Source: Ramazzottius varieornatus (Eukaryota > Tardigrada > Eutardigrada > Parachela > Ramazzottiidae). Taken from it: a DNA stretch of 64,000 nt. Below are positions 20,628 through 31,683 of the stretch, one piece after another; position 1 is the first letter of the stretch, and every line of letters starts with the position of its first letter. Below the pieces are notes generated by a model that saw only the letters and a list, made by a program, of their open reading frames with translations, had not been told where the DNA came from and searched no databases. The translations under genes and the position numbers were made by a program. The stretch spans positions 3,145,158 through 3,209,157 of the forward strand of contig BDGG01000003.1 in NCBI GenBank assembly GCA_001949185.1, read 5' to 3'.

Positions 20628-23508
20628 TTAGATTATAGTACTGGAAGGTGGGGTAGCGTCACTGGAGAAAAGCGTAGCGAGAGTACTCACGGCAGTACTG
20701 ATGGAGACCGGTGTAGTGACCTCGTCAGGAGAGACAGACGTTGACCTCAGGACGGTGAGGGGCAGCAGCCACGAGAACATCAGTCCAGCGAAGATGCCGA
20801 GTACCAGGAAGAAACCTGCCAGTTGACCGGCCATCGGGGCCAAACGTGAGTCCTTCACTTTGCTGGAAGAAAAAAGAACAAATTTGGAAGTTGGGCAAAC
20901 AACAAAGATTACAAGGTAGCTATCCCAAGTGGCGCACTTTATCATTGACATTGGCTGGAAGGGTGCGCCACTCAAGATAACGATCCCGGATGTTTCGTTT
21001 GCGGCAACACAGACGTGTGGAATCGGTGTCGAGTACTTACCTGGAAGCATACATCATGGCGAGGCTACTGAAGTACCCACTGGTCACAGCCAGGAGCATT
21101 CCTCCCACTGCGTATACGTAGTCATTCGTGAACCAGACATCAAACCTTCGTTCGTAACCGATTTCGTTATAGTTGCACATTAGAAAGAAGGGAAAGAAGA
21201 TGATTCGGGCCAGGATGGGAATCCACACGTACCGCGGACCCGGCTGCGCAAAGAACATCCACGGTCAGTCCCGCACAACCAAGACAGTATTAGCTAATAG
21301 GCCTAATACCCAGGGGAGGAACAGACTTACCGCGCTACAGGCAAACGGGATGAGGTTCCCAATGAAGGCAAACACGCTGAAGTTCAGAATGGTAATCACC
21401 GGTCTGAAGTACTCATCTGCATAACAACCAGAAGACATTAGACATTTAGAAAGAGCTTTGCGAATCAGCAGGGAAGCTGACCATCGAGCATTGAGTAGCG
21501 CTGCACGTTGACCATGATGTTCGGGAAGACAGATAGCGTGACGAAGAAGACGAAGAACACATTCCAGCATTCCAGTCGCATCTATAGTACAATAGAAAAG
21601 TTCGATAAGGTAAATTTCTTCGACGGAACGACCGGCCTGAAATACACGTTGTTCAACTTACCATGCCAAAGACGCGTCGCAGGGTACTCAAGCGTTCGCC
21701 GAAGGTCATTCGGGATGGTCTTTCCGAAGGAACAGTGGGACGGTTGATGTAATAACGGTAAAATTTCTGTAACAGACAAAACATATTCACGACGACGAAG
21801 GCAAGGAAAACCAGCAGCCGGTTTGCTTCTTACCGACAATGGAAGTAAAAAGTAGGATCCAAAGGCCACCAGCAAAATGAACAAGGCGCAGGAAAAATAC
21901 AGCGTGCCGCTCTTGGTTTGGTCTTCTTTGCCGGGGAAAACTGTAAAAGAACAACGTTTATACAGCACTGTAAGCAAGAAAAAAGGTTCAACTATAGTTT
22001 ACCTGATATCGACATGATGCTTAATAATGCAACCAGAACTCCACAGAAGTTCTATGGGCAAAACAGATTTAATGCGGACCTCATGTTTATGGGCGGTTAT
22101 ATGACAGGAAAAGCAAGGTCCAACTACGTTTCCTATAATGATAGCATTGGTGTATCTGGATGGGAAAGACGCAGCAAGACCATAAAGGCTGTTTTGATAG
22201 ATTCCGTTGGCCGCTAAAACGTTACAAAATTAAGGCTTACAAAACTGTCAAATTGAGGTCGACACGCGTAGTAATAATTTCTTACTTCCGAGCACAACCA
22301 CAAACACCAACGTTACAACGACGAATGTCCAGGTCCCTGTAAATGACACATAATAAGGGGTGAGGCCTCGTAAAATCATCAAAACGTTCTTCGAAGGAAA
22401 TTTCACCCACATTGGGAGCTGTCTGCTATGGCCAGGCCCAAAGTTTCGGCCATCACCAGGACCAAGATTGCCACACTGACCACGATGCGAATGGTCAGGC
22501 TTCCCCTGTTCAGAAACGTTTCATATTCATATTGCACTATTCCATGACCGTAAATGCTAAGTGCTTTCACTTACCCGAGGGTGACAAGAAGATTCAGTGC
22601 GTTCAAAAACACATTAGGAAACTGGTTGGCCAGAGTTAGGTGCTTGAAGAAGTCGCCAGTTGGGTACTGCGGTGTGGGGTTCGTGGTGTCATTGTTGAGA
22701 GGGTCCAGCTTGAAATCCCAGTACTACACGCCAAAAAGAACAAATAACAGGTCGTATACATCAACCAGAGTCATTAGCCGGCTGCCGGCTTAATACATCG
22801 CTATAATTATGAGACGTTACGCAACAAGAATTCATATCCTACCCCGAAGGAGCTAATTATCACGTTCCAAGGCAGTAGTGTCCCAAAGCCGTGAATGAGC
22901 ATGATAATGTACACAAAACTCAGCCTGCAAAGAGACAAGGCTAAGTTGTATAGAACAACGTTCCCGCGCCGAAGAACACTATCAAAGAATGAAATCGTGG
23001 ACTTCGAGTCAAGAGTCATTCGCTGGTATACACAGTGCTACGGTGGACATCGGCACATGACATCACCATAAAAAAGAAAAAAGTAATTGTGCACCGCAGC
23101 ACCGCAGCACATTGGATGACGTCACGGGCAAGCGTGGGTGTGGTGAAATTACCTGTCTGCAGGTGCCGACTTGTGGAAAGTCTCTGTGGTGACAATCTCC
23201 ACATCTGGAAGACTTGCCGTTTGTCCGGTTGTGATCACAGCCTTTTCCCGTGGGGTGAGCAAGGTGGTGGTTTCTTGTACACCGTCGAAACCTGCGAACA
23301 TGGTCAAACGTACTGGTGCGCACTGTAAGAAACCAACAGCTTGATGTCGCAAGACTGCATGTCACCGCTCTGCACTAACCATATCGATCCCGAGCCGAGC
23401 TTGTGCCTCCATTCCTGCTTTCGGTATAGGGATTTCTGTTGGGATCCATGTCGGGGCCTTCTTCTGTCCGCCGGTAGGATGTCAACTGATTTTCCGAGGG
23501 GTAGGACA
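20628..23508 (-). CDS. Equilibrative nucleoside transporter (SLC29 family)
   Basis: A multi-pass carrier that moves nucleosides across membranes by facilitated diffusion. Family landmarks in order are HGFGTLLPWN in the first membrane segment, NGIYQNSLYGLAA, NNFCGVLVALLSIMSIS, RRVFGM before the central loop end, RYVWIPILARIIFFPFFLMCNY, and SNGYL-like SGYFSSLAMMYA with MAGQLAGFFLVLGIFAG at the end. There are at least 11 exons. The N-terminus (from ATG at 23508) is long and cytosolic. Exon 2 needs acceptor ACCAG near 23307 to keep phase; a start at an internal Met in exon 2 is the alternative. Hairpin copy 7 lies in the last intron. Closest to the animal ENT1-3 type; subtype not assigned. Confidence 0.85.
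20928..20975. mobile_element. Hairpin MITE copy 7 (transporter intron)
   Basis: CAAGTGGCGCACTTTATC, spacer ATTGGCTG, GGGTGCGCCACTCAAG. Outer GTAGCTATCC and GATAACGATCC. Confidence 0.8.
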
Positions 23509-24938
23509 TGGCAAAACTAGCGCGCTTTTGCCGTTGCAGAAGTGCAGAGCAGTCAACCGTTATCTTCCCCAACCCTGGCTGCCCCTTAACCTCAACCAAC
23601 ACACAATGCAAACAACAACCGAAACTATGTGCAGATAAACGTTGGCTTTGTGTCCGAAGAATAAAAACAAAGCAGCTTATCGGACCTTCTGAAGGAACAC
23701 AACAAAATTTTGAACTTTGGAGTTTGGACCTGCCGCGCTCGAGCCGCTCGAGAGTCGAGGCTGGGCGCCGCAGCGATCGGCTCGGTCGGGCTAGTATACA
23801 GATTGCGACCGAAAGCGCACAAGCACAATCCAGCACGCACAGGAACATCGTGACGTCATGGGAACAAGTTCGTCTCGTAGGCGCTGTGTTGAAAGAGTCG
23901 CATAATATACATATGAGATGCCATGTTGTTCCTCTGCGTGGCAAACTCTGCTGGTGCGCTTTCGCTCGCAACCCCCATAGTATATTTTTACGCGCCGGGC
24001 GCCGGGGGCCCAGGAATCCCTGTTGTTTTCCTGTTTTTCTCCTGAATCTCCTCTTCAAAGCAATAGTCTTCCTCACGACGAGCTGTTTATGTCGCAAACG
24101 GTTGATTTAAGATTAGAGTTTGCTTGATCAACGGAAATTAGTCGTGAGTGAGGCAAAATTGCGTTTTTCTAAAGTCTCGGAACGGGAGCGGAAATGCGCG
24201 AGTTTTGCGGAGTAGGTTTGTAGGCAAACTTTGCCTCCTGACTAGGCTGAAATTCATGGTTTTCTGTCTGGCTAGTCTCTGTCTGTCGATATCCCGACAC
24301 TAATAGATATCAAGAAGTTCGTACGTGAGACGGTATCTCGCAACGCGAAGCACTGTGCAGACAGAGATCAGCTGAGAAATGAAAATTTGAAATTTTGGGT
24401 CAAGTGTGCAGAGAATAATCCGTTTTCGCTTTCAAGATAACCTACTCGAGGGCTGCTGATTTTGAAAGCGAAACTTCGTAATCCACTTTCAAGATCATCA
24501 CAATCAACGGAGTTTTCCGGCCTGCCGTGAGGAGGATCAATCACAGTTATCACTCATCACACTGTCGACTGCCCTGACTCCTGTGCTTTCGAATTCGAAT
24601 CGAATTCCGAACTTCCGGTCATTCTTGTGGACTCCATCCTTTCTGCAATCCTTGTCCCCACCCATTGGCCATTACTCGTACGTCATTTCTCATAGCGTTT
24701 ACTGTGTACCGCCGGGAAGATGACTCTAGCCTTCGGCGCGGAGGCGACTAGTGGCCCGAAAACACCGCCAGGAAGGCTGACCGTGTGCCTCAGAATGTTT
24801 CCGACCGTCGGGTAGCGATAGGTGACCACTACCTGTGCTTCTTAGCTGTAGAGCTGGATTCCTGCATAGTGCATAGTGACTGGTGACGGCGACGTCCACG
24901 AAGATGGAGACATTTATCGCAGCGTGGAGCCAGATGAC
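23509..24938. other. Divergent intergenic region between transporter and CAP-Gly gene
   Basis: No coding exon recognised. It should hold both promoters. A CRE palindrome TGACGTCA lies at 23850-23857. The frame leading into the CAP-Gly gene stays open upstream to about 24876, so a 5' exon may extend it. Confidence 0.5.
23850..23857. promoter_or_regulatory. CRE palindrome upstream of the nucleoside transporter
   Basis: TGACGTCA about 340 bp upstream of the transporter ATG, in the gap shared with the CAP-Gly gene. Confidence 0.35.
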
Positions 24939-26686
24939 ATGGACCTACAGCTTCTCAAGCAGCTCAGGATGAAACGGGAAGATTGCCTGGTTGTGATCCG
25001 AATCAAAGACGGGCAGCCCGACCCCGATGGACGAAGGTACCTCGTTGCCACCAGAGGACTTTCTCAAAACGCCGGGCTGGGCGGACCTTTTACCTCCCAA
25101 GAACTGGAAATGTATACTGTTGTCCAGCCGAAGGAAGCGCGACCAGCATTCGCTAAAGTGATCCATGACAAGCATCTGGCTAAGCTTAACAGGGTCAAGG
25201 TTGGTAAGTGCGAATTTCCTGGCCAAGTCTAACCTTGGGTCGGACAGTATGGGTGAGGTTGGGAAAAACGTTGCAGGTGATGTTTTGCGAGTTCATCCTT
25301 ACGACGACATCGAGTAAACTGGTATTGTTCGATGTAAGGGTTCGGGTGCCTGCGCGGGAGAGAGAAGTACGTGGGCTGTCTTTATGGATTGGCATTGAGC
25401 TTGTGGGCAGCTTTACTGGGAAAAGCAACTCAGATGGCGTGCACAGAGGGAAACGCTACTTCACATCTCACCAGAAGAGCGCCTTGTTTATTAGTATCGA
25501 CGAGATCGATTACATGAAACTGGTGAGGTCCGCTACGGAAATTCAGCCACCGGATTCACTGGTGCAGTTGATACGGATCGAGCCAAGACTTAAAGGAAGT
25601 CTGGTTGGGTCCGTACCGAACCAAGTAACCATCGAGGTAAGCTAATCTTCTGCTGCGCTGCGAAAAGGTTTCTGAGCTGTGATGTTTGCAAAATTTACGT
25701 TTTGCAGGAACTGGAAGACTTTTTCTGCATCGTGCTACCGTATCCCATAACTTTTACTGTAGAGTTTTTCTGCAAGAGTCGGGAAGGAATCGAAATTTAC
25801 GGTCGAAAGAAACATCAGCAAAATGTGGAGAGACTAAAGAAGCTTCCTGGTGTTGGGCAGGTGGTGGAATACGAAGACTGCTATCACGTCGTGATGATGG
25901 CACCTGAGATATACCCAGTGGTCCGGGAGAGCCTCCGGCTCCGTGAAGAGATGTTCAAGCTCGATCAACAAGCTCGTCCTCACTTCTCGTCGAAGCCTGG
26001 TATCGAAACCAGGGGGTCGGTCGGGGGTATTTCCGGGTGTGACATGGCAGAAGAGCAGGCAGGAAGCACGGCTAACGCTGCTGTCTGTGAGAAAGCTAAG
26101 GCCCTTCTGGACGATGAAACCTCTAGCGTGGATCCCTCAGAGAAAGTCTCGAAGAAGAAACCCAAGAAGAAGAAGCGACGTAAGAATAAAATATTGCACC
26201 TCATACGTATTACTTCTTTCCATGTTTGATTCACTTATGAAACGTTGTTGTTCTACAGCTGGAAATCCTTTTTCGGAACAAATTGTGTTCGAAGTATAAG
26301 CAGGGAGGATTACTGCAGTAAGCTCGAAGTTGGCTGCTCTGGATGGCTCGACGAGTCGCGATGACGTCAAAAACGGAGTCAGCGGGAAAATACCGGACGA
26401 AAGCGCTCCAGTCGATGGAGACCATGATGTAGAGGACCGTTCTGCTCCCGGTGACTTCCAGTTGTATTACGTTAGTAATTAAACTCTGAACAATTTTCCG
26501 TTTGTTACAGAAGGCCGCGTCCCAAGTTGTGTGGTTTGCTTGGATGGTCCACCTAACACTGCCTTCGATCCTTGTGGACATATCCACACCTGCAGTAAGT
26601 GTGCCAAGAAACTGTTCGAGAGCGACAGTCCCATCTGTCCATATTGCCGTAGTGTTATTGTTAGAATGCTGCGTGTATTTTTCTGA
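24939..26686 (+). CDS. CAP-Gly domain plus C3HC4 RING finger protein
   Basis: The first in-frame ATG (MDLQLLKQLRMKRED) is at 24939. Exon 1 ends G|GTAAGT at about 25204. The next exon (from about 25276) contains a CAP-Gly core: LWIGIEL, GKSNSDGVHRGKRYF and KSALFI match W-GVEL, GK-DG and RYF of that family (microtubule or ubiquitin-signalling adaptors such as CYLD). The exon at 25708 continues with an unassigned domain and a Lys-rich stretch (SKKKPKKKKRR). The last exon (about 26511-26686) has a RING finger, CVVC..CGHIHTC..CAKK..CPYC, ending VRMLRVFF; such RINGs recruit E2 enzymes for ubiquitin transfer. No CYLD protease domain is seen. The junction of exons 1 and 2 does not keep the CAP-Gly frame with the obvious sites, and the exon before the RING is tentative. 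Confidence 0.65.
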
Positions 26687-28173
26687 ACACCCTCAGATGT
26701 TTGATCTTCGGCTTCCATTTGCGTCGACTGCTCAATGACTTTCGCCTACTGGCTTTCACTAGTTCTCTTGTTCTTGATTCCCACAGGGAAGTTTTCCTGA
26801 TTATTACAGACCGAAAGTTGTGTTGCAGACCATAGTTGCAAATCTGTCCAGAAGACTCACCAGCGTTAAAGCTAGCTTTGAACCGTTCATCTTCACTCTT
26901 CGCCACATCGCGCTGCTCATCATTCTCACCTGAACGTAACTGCTGGACTCCATTGTAACCACCCGGGTCTTTAAAACACCGTGACACCGCGGGGTTTTAC
27001 AGGGTGAGTACGCCAAGTGACCACCACCTGGAACTTTGGCGTAGAAAAAATTCAGACTGTTTGCTTTCCTTTCGTTCCTTCACATGATTTGTACAACGTT
27101 TTACGTTGCTTTCAACGAGATATAGCTAATTTGCATGCGTTGAGACCTGGATTGTAGATGTTGACTGGAAAAACTTCCGTTGAGGAAGACTTTTCAGCAG
27201 GAACAAAACGGGCACTCTGGCACTCCAGGTGCGATCATCTCTCCCCAATTTGGTTTCAGCAGAGGTACAACTGTGTAGGTTCGTATCAGAATTTGGAAAC
27301 GATTACAAGAAAGTCAAACAACAGTAACTTGATAAATGAATTATGACCGTCGAATTCAACCATTTTGCCGGGAAACCACTCCTCGACGTTCATGCTTTTA
27401 GTTACCGGAAAAAGACAAACCATTTTGAGAAACTTTGTTTTCAGGCGTCCACCCAAAATTTTGGAACAGTTTCGCTAAAATTGCAGTATCAATAAATCAG
27501 CAAGCGGTAAAATAAACCGCCACATTTTTTTCAACAGCTAAACTACCGCTAAGAAATTTGTGATCAGCAGTTTCAACTTGGAAGTGCAGATGACAGAAAA
27601 ACGATTTTTTTCCGGAGGAAGGAACAGCGAAAATTTCACGCCGGAGCAGCTTCGCGGTTGCACCCTCTATTCTTGGGTTAAATTTCGACTTCCTTTAGAC
27701 ATTCATTGTGGCCAAGTTATTTTTGAAAGGTAGCAAGAGGGATAGTGAATCCAGAAAAAATGGTGATGGGGACCAACATACACTCAGTCGAGAGCGCCAT
27801 GATTATTACGAGGTGGTAGTCACTTGGCGAACTAACCCTGTAGTTCCGTGTTTTCGCATTGAAAGCAGGTGTAAGTCTACCGGAAAAAGACTCTAGCAAC
27901 GCAGGTTATCCATAAAGTGTGGCGCAATCGGGGCAAAAGTGAAAAGTTTTCACGAAATGAACCAACACAGACACCGGTACAAGTCATTCTTATCAAACAA
28001 AACAGCGTGCAGAAACTGCTTTGAAACGCTCTCGCAAACTACTGTATAACTTTGACACCGCAGTGCTTGTCCAGGATCACTTACCAAAAGATTCTCACCG
28101 GCTTTCTTTCACTGCCAATCTAACTTCTAACAAACCAAGAACGCGACGAATGTCATCATCTATAGAATGTTTC
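26687..28173. other. Intergenic region between convergent RING and CBX genes
   Basis: No convincing exon, RNA gene or clear repeat is seen in about 1.5 kb. It is AT-rich in the middle (27,400-27,700). Confidence 0.5.
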
Positions 28174-29473
28174 CTACAATGACAACAACTTGGGCTGCGG
28201 TTCCGCGATCCTTTCTTCTGCCGTCAAGTTCCCAAAGAAGACTTCCGGGTCGCGAACTTCCTCAAACGTCACCGTGTACCCACCGGAAGTGACCTGGGTA
28301 TACTGGGTACCTTCTCCCATGTGCCCGAAACGATCCAATGTCAAGCTATCTATCGAAGATTCGCTTTCCTCCGAACTGGTGCTTCTCATGGTCGGAATGA
28401 CGGGCGCCACTGGCGCTACCACTACCGGATTAGCCGGAGGGGAAGGTGGTCTAGTAGGCCTTCGATCTTCCAGCTCGATAGGCTCTGCTTTGACTTGCCA
28501 GTCTTCGCCAGGTGTCGTCGTGGCAGTAGCACCCGTCTTGAGCCTTTGCTCGTCGATATCAATGCTGGGTCGCTTGCCTCTGCGACTATCTGGATCAGTT
28601 ACTTCACTTGCAGCGTCATCAGAATCGACGTGCCAACGAGAGGTGCTGCTCTTGTTCTGTAGATTACGCTCTGCTGATGTGGCTAATCGCGCTGGAGGAC
28701 GCGATGAAGTGGGCTTCTCGTCCAGCTGTGACTCGAATAGATCATCTTCCTCGTTATCGTTGCTCTCTGGTGCTGGGTTTTTCGGCTTACGACCTCGCTT
28801 ACGGCCACGTTGAGCTTGTGTAGCCTGTTCCAGCTCGAAAGCCCGAATGAGACCTGGATCGAGGATATTCTCTTCTGGTTCCCAAGTGTTAAACTTGGCG
28901 TCCCAACCTACGAAAATATTCTGTCAGAAATTCGAGATTCCAGAAACACCACCTTCAACCATGAGAAAGAATTACTAAACTCTACCCATACGCTGAAAAT
29001 CTTGACGTTATCGAAACCAGATAGAATACGTACATAGGCGAGCAAACTCGTCAAATGGTGCACGCTTTCAACCAACAAAACTGGAAATGTGCGCCACGTT
29101 GGAAAATAATCAAACTCGATTTAGATCGCTCAGCCAAATGACGCAGGCTTCCAGCCAATAACAGTGACAGCGTGCGCCACCTAAGAAACGATCTTGTCGA
29201 GATTTTCTGCCGAGTCCTCACTCATGAATCATGATAATGTCCAGAAAGAAAGAATATCGTAAATCTCTTGGGGTAAATCTTGTGGGTCCGTACTATCAAG
29301 ACTGATAAAACGGTATTTCGGAAAGTGTTCTGCAAAGTAAGATGCATCCGTAAAAAGCTGTATTGGCGCGTACCTTTCCATTTTACGTAATACTCGATCC
29401 GGCCATTCTTGCTGCGTTTCTTCTTGAGCGCCTCGCATTTGTAGACTTGGTCCCCGAGATCCGAGAGTTCCAT
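28174..29473 (-). CDS. CBX: Polycomb/CBX chromodomain protein (277 aa)
   Basis: Two exons, 29374-29473 and 28174-28907, join in phase within the chromodomain. Exon 1 gives [26 protein letters not shown]; exon 2 continues [20 protein letters not shown]. The aromatic cage that reads trimethyl-lysine 27 of histone H3 (Tyr, Trp, Trp) is in place. After it come an AT-hook-like basic motif ([12 protein letters not shown]) and an acidic/Ser-rich linker. A C-terminal Pc box ([20 protein letters not shown]) normally binds RING1 in PRC1. Both ends of a Polycomb-type CBX protein are therefore present and this is not HP1. The protein should act in PRC1 gene silencing in the nucleus. Its intron holds two hairpin MITEs. 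Confidence 0.9.
29052..29099. mobile_element. Hairpin MITE copy 8 (CBX intron)
   Basis: CAAATGGTGCACGCTTTC, ACCAACAAAAC, GAAATGTGCGCCACGTTG. More degenerate left arm. Confidence 0.75.
29134..29184. mobile_element. Hairpin MITE copy 9 (CBX intron)
   Basis: CCAAATGACGCAGGCTTCCA, GCCAATAACA, CAGCGTGCGCCACCTAAG, with GATCG and CGATCTTGTCGAG flanks. It lies about 35 bp from copy 8, so two insertions sit side by side. Confidence 0.8.
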
Positions 29474-31683
29474 GATGGCGCCCAAGCTTCCGTGTGCTCT
29501 CCGATATTTTTCTCCAATATTTTTCCCGTGTAGTCGATCTACAGAACGTTGACAGAGTACAGTATAGCAATGCTGTTATTGTATTCACGGAAGTGATGGC
29601 ATGCAGACTAGATCGCACCGACTTTCGGCACAGATAACGGTGGAGCAACCAGCAAGCTATGCTACAAATAACAGCACACTGCCGATTAGAGCCACTGCGG
29701 AGAAATCAATTCTGACCCAGTTACAATTTCAAGCCGCGACGTGCGCTGTGCGGAGCTCTAGTCCACCATCATATTTCTTGCGGCCTAATCGATAATTGCT
29801 TGATAGAACCAAGATAAAGCAAGCTTCAAAGCCGGAATCAAGACACTACACGTAACACATTGACGGTAGCAAACAACCCTCCAGCGATAAAGACGGAAAG
29901 GGAAGCTAGACGCTCGCGTTGTCTTCGTACCTTTGAAAATCAGCTGTGAGCTTCCGAGTCAACAGAAAAGGGTGGATTCAACCGGAAACTGGAGCCGCAT
30001 ACACGTCCAAGTCCTTGGCGATCCTTGTGATTCTGCAAAACAGGGAAAGCAGACTTCAAGATTATGAAATTCAATACGTGAATAAAATCATAGAAAAAAT
30101 TCTTCGAGGCCAAAAATGTTTCTACATATCGAAACCGGCGAAACAACTGTACGAAGAGTTGTAGAATAGGTTGCAGGCGCAGCTGGAAATTCACCCAGTG
30201 AGCTTTTGGTTCGAGTGGCGGTGATACTGGAACATTGGACGGAAACCGGTCGCAAGTAAATTTTCTGTATGGCTGCTCGTCAAGGCGAGCTTGCAGTTGA
30301 TGAAGAGCCGGTTTGGCAAGCCTAGACAAGTACAATACCTGGGAAAAATATGCGCTGTATTGGTCTCCTCGTTATAAGCGTGACGCGTCTACTAAGGGTA
30401 GCAAGGAAGGAAAAACATACCGTGCGCGGCTGCTTATCCAGTCATTCGTTGAGGCTCTTTCTCCTTCCGGTGGAAGCAAAGGCTGGCAGGCAATCACGCA
30501 GACAGTTATCGTCCATGCATCGGTCTTGACAGTTGACACCCTGTAAGTTAGAGAGCAACGTCAAATGTTCCGTCTACTGTATCAAAACACGCTAAGTTTA
30601 GACTTGTTATGAGCGATGAAACGGATCTAATATTCACTCGAAGCGACGATCAGGAAAGAAAACTGTTCCGCGCTCGAAAACCAAAACATTACTTTCGAGC
30701 TACATAAAGTTAGGAAGTTGTGGGACTGGGAGTCTGGCACTTGTGGCAGTGGCACTGTTGTCATTGTTGTACGTCTAGGAAGTCGTGACGTCATGCACCG
30801 CCACGCACAAGTTAGGAACAAAGGGTTTCGCATTGACGCATTCCGCTGCCGCGCTTACGGAATTCCGGGATCTAAACTTTAGACTAGTATGGAAATTTTT
30901 TGTGGTATCCTTCCCCTACTGAGGAAATCTCTGCTCTGAAGTGTACACTAGGAAAATTACGTGCATTTCGCAGAATCTCATGCAGCTCAAGTTGGTCAAC
31001 AGATCGATATCGGCCACACGTTCCATTCGCTGCTCGCGACGGCGTGCGCCACTTGCTTCCTTTGGGAATTGATTCTTGTGATGGACAACACTTCAGGCGA
31101 TCAACCGCTCTTTTCCGAACAAGCAACTATATTTAGATCTAACATCAATGAGTTGTTCGGGATAACTCTGTCTCCAAGGACTGACCGAAGTGGAGAGCGA
31201 AGTATGGCTACAAGTCGTAAGTGTAAGTATTGAAGTGTCCGGTGTGCGCCACTGATGTCAACAGGCTTGAATCGACGTATCCATCTTTCGGGTAAGTTAC
31301 GATATCTGCAACTTTTTGTAGAATCGGACACACAACATCGATTTCGCAATGGAAGGTCTTGACAAGGAAGACTCATCAATTGACGATGATACATTTTGAT
31401 ATTGTCCTACACCTTCCATTTGTATATATGCATTTGCAAGCGGTGTGGCTCGACCGGAAACGAAACGGGAGGACTGTAGTAAGCGGCGGATTCGGTTACG
31501 AAGAGTAAACAACGTTCCACTGGGTTCTTGACAGCGTTCACCTTGACGAAGAGATGGAAGAGCTGCCGACTGGAAAGGCAGGGAGAGCGTTAGCGCAGTC
31601 GCGGAGATTCGGCCCGTTGACCGTCCACTCTGCTCGCGTCCGCCGAACAAGATCGGGCCGTTTCATTTGTCGACACATGAAGA
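29474..31683. other. Divergent intergenic region between CBX and Ir25a
   Basis: No supported gene. A minus-strand open frame of 131 codons (29940-30335) lacks recognisable domains and I do not call it. A CRE palindrome TGACGTCA is at 30786-30793. Solo hairpin-half motifs (GTGCGCCACT) lie near 31045 and 31243. Confidence 0.5.
30786..30793. promoter_or_regulatory. CRE palindrome upstream of Ir25a
   Basis: TGACGTCA in the CBX/Ir25a divergent gap, about 900 bp before the Ir25a start. Confidence 0.3.

Noticed and set aside
23508-24110. Plus-strand open frame of 200 codons opposite the transporter's first exon and promoter
   Set aside because: Low-complexity composition, no family match and antisense to a well-supported first exon; treated as a chance frame.
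29940-30335. Minus-strand open frame of 131 codons in the CBX/Ir25a gap
   Set aside because: No recognisable domain, signal peptide or splice context. Frames of this length arise by chance in GC-balanced DNA of this size.
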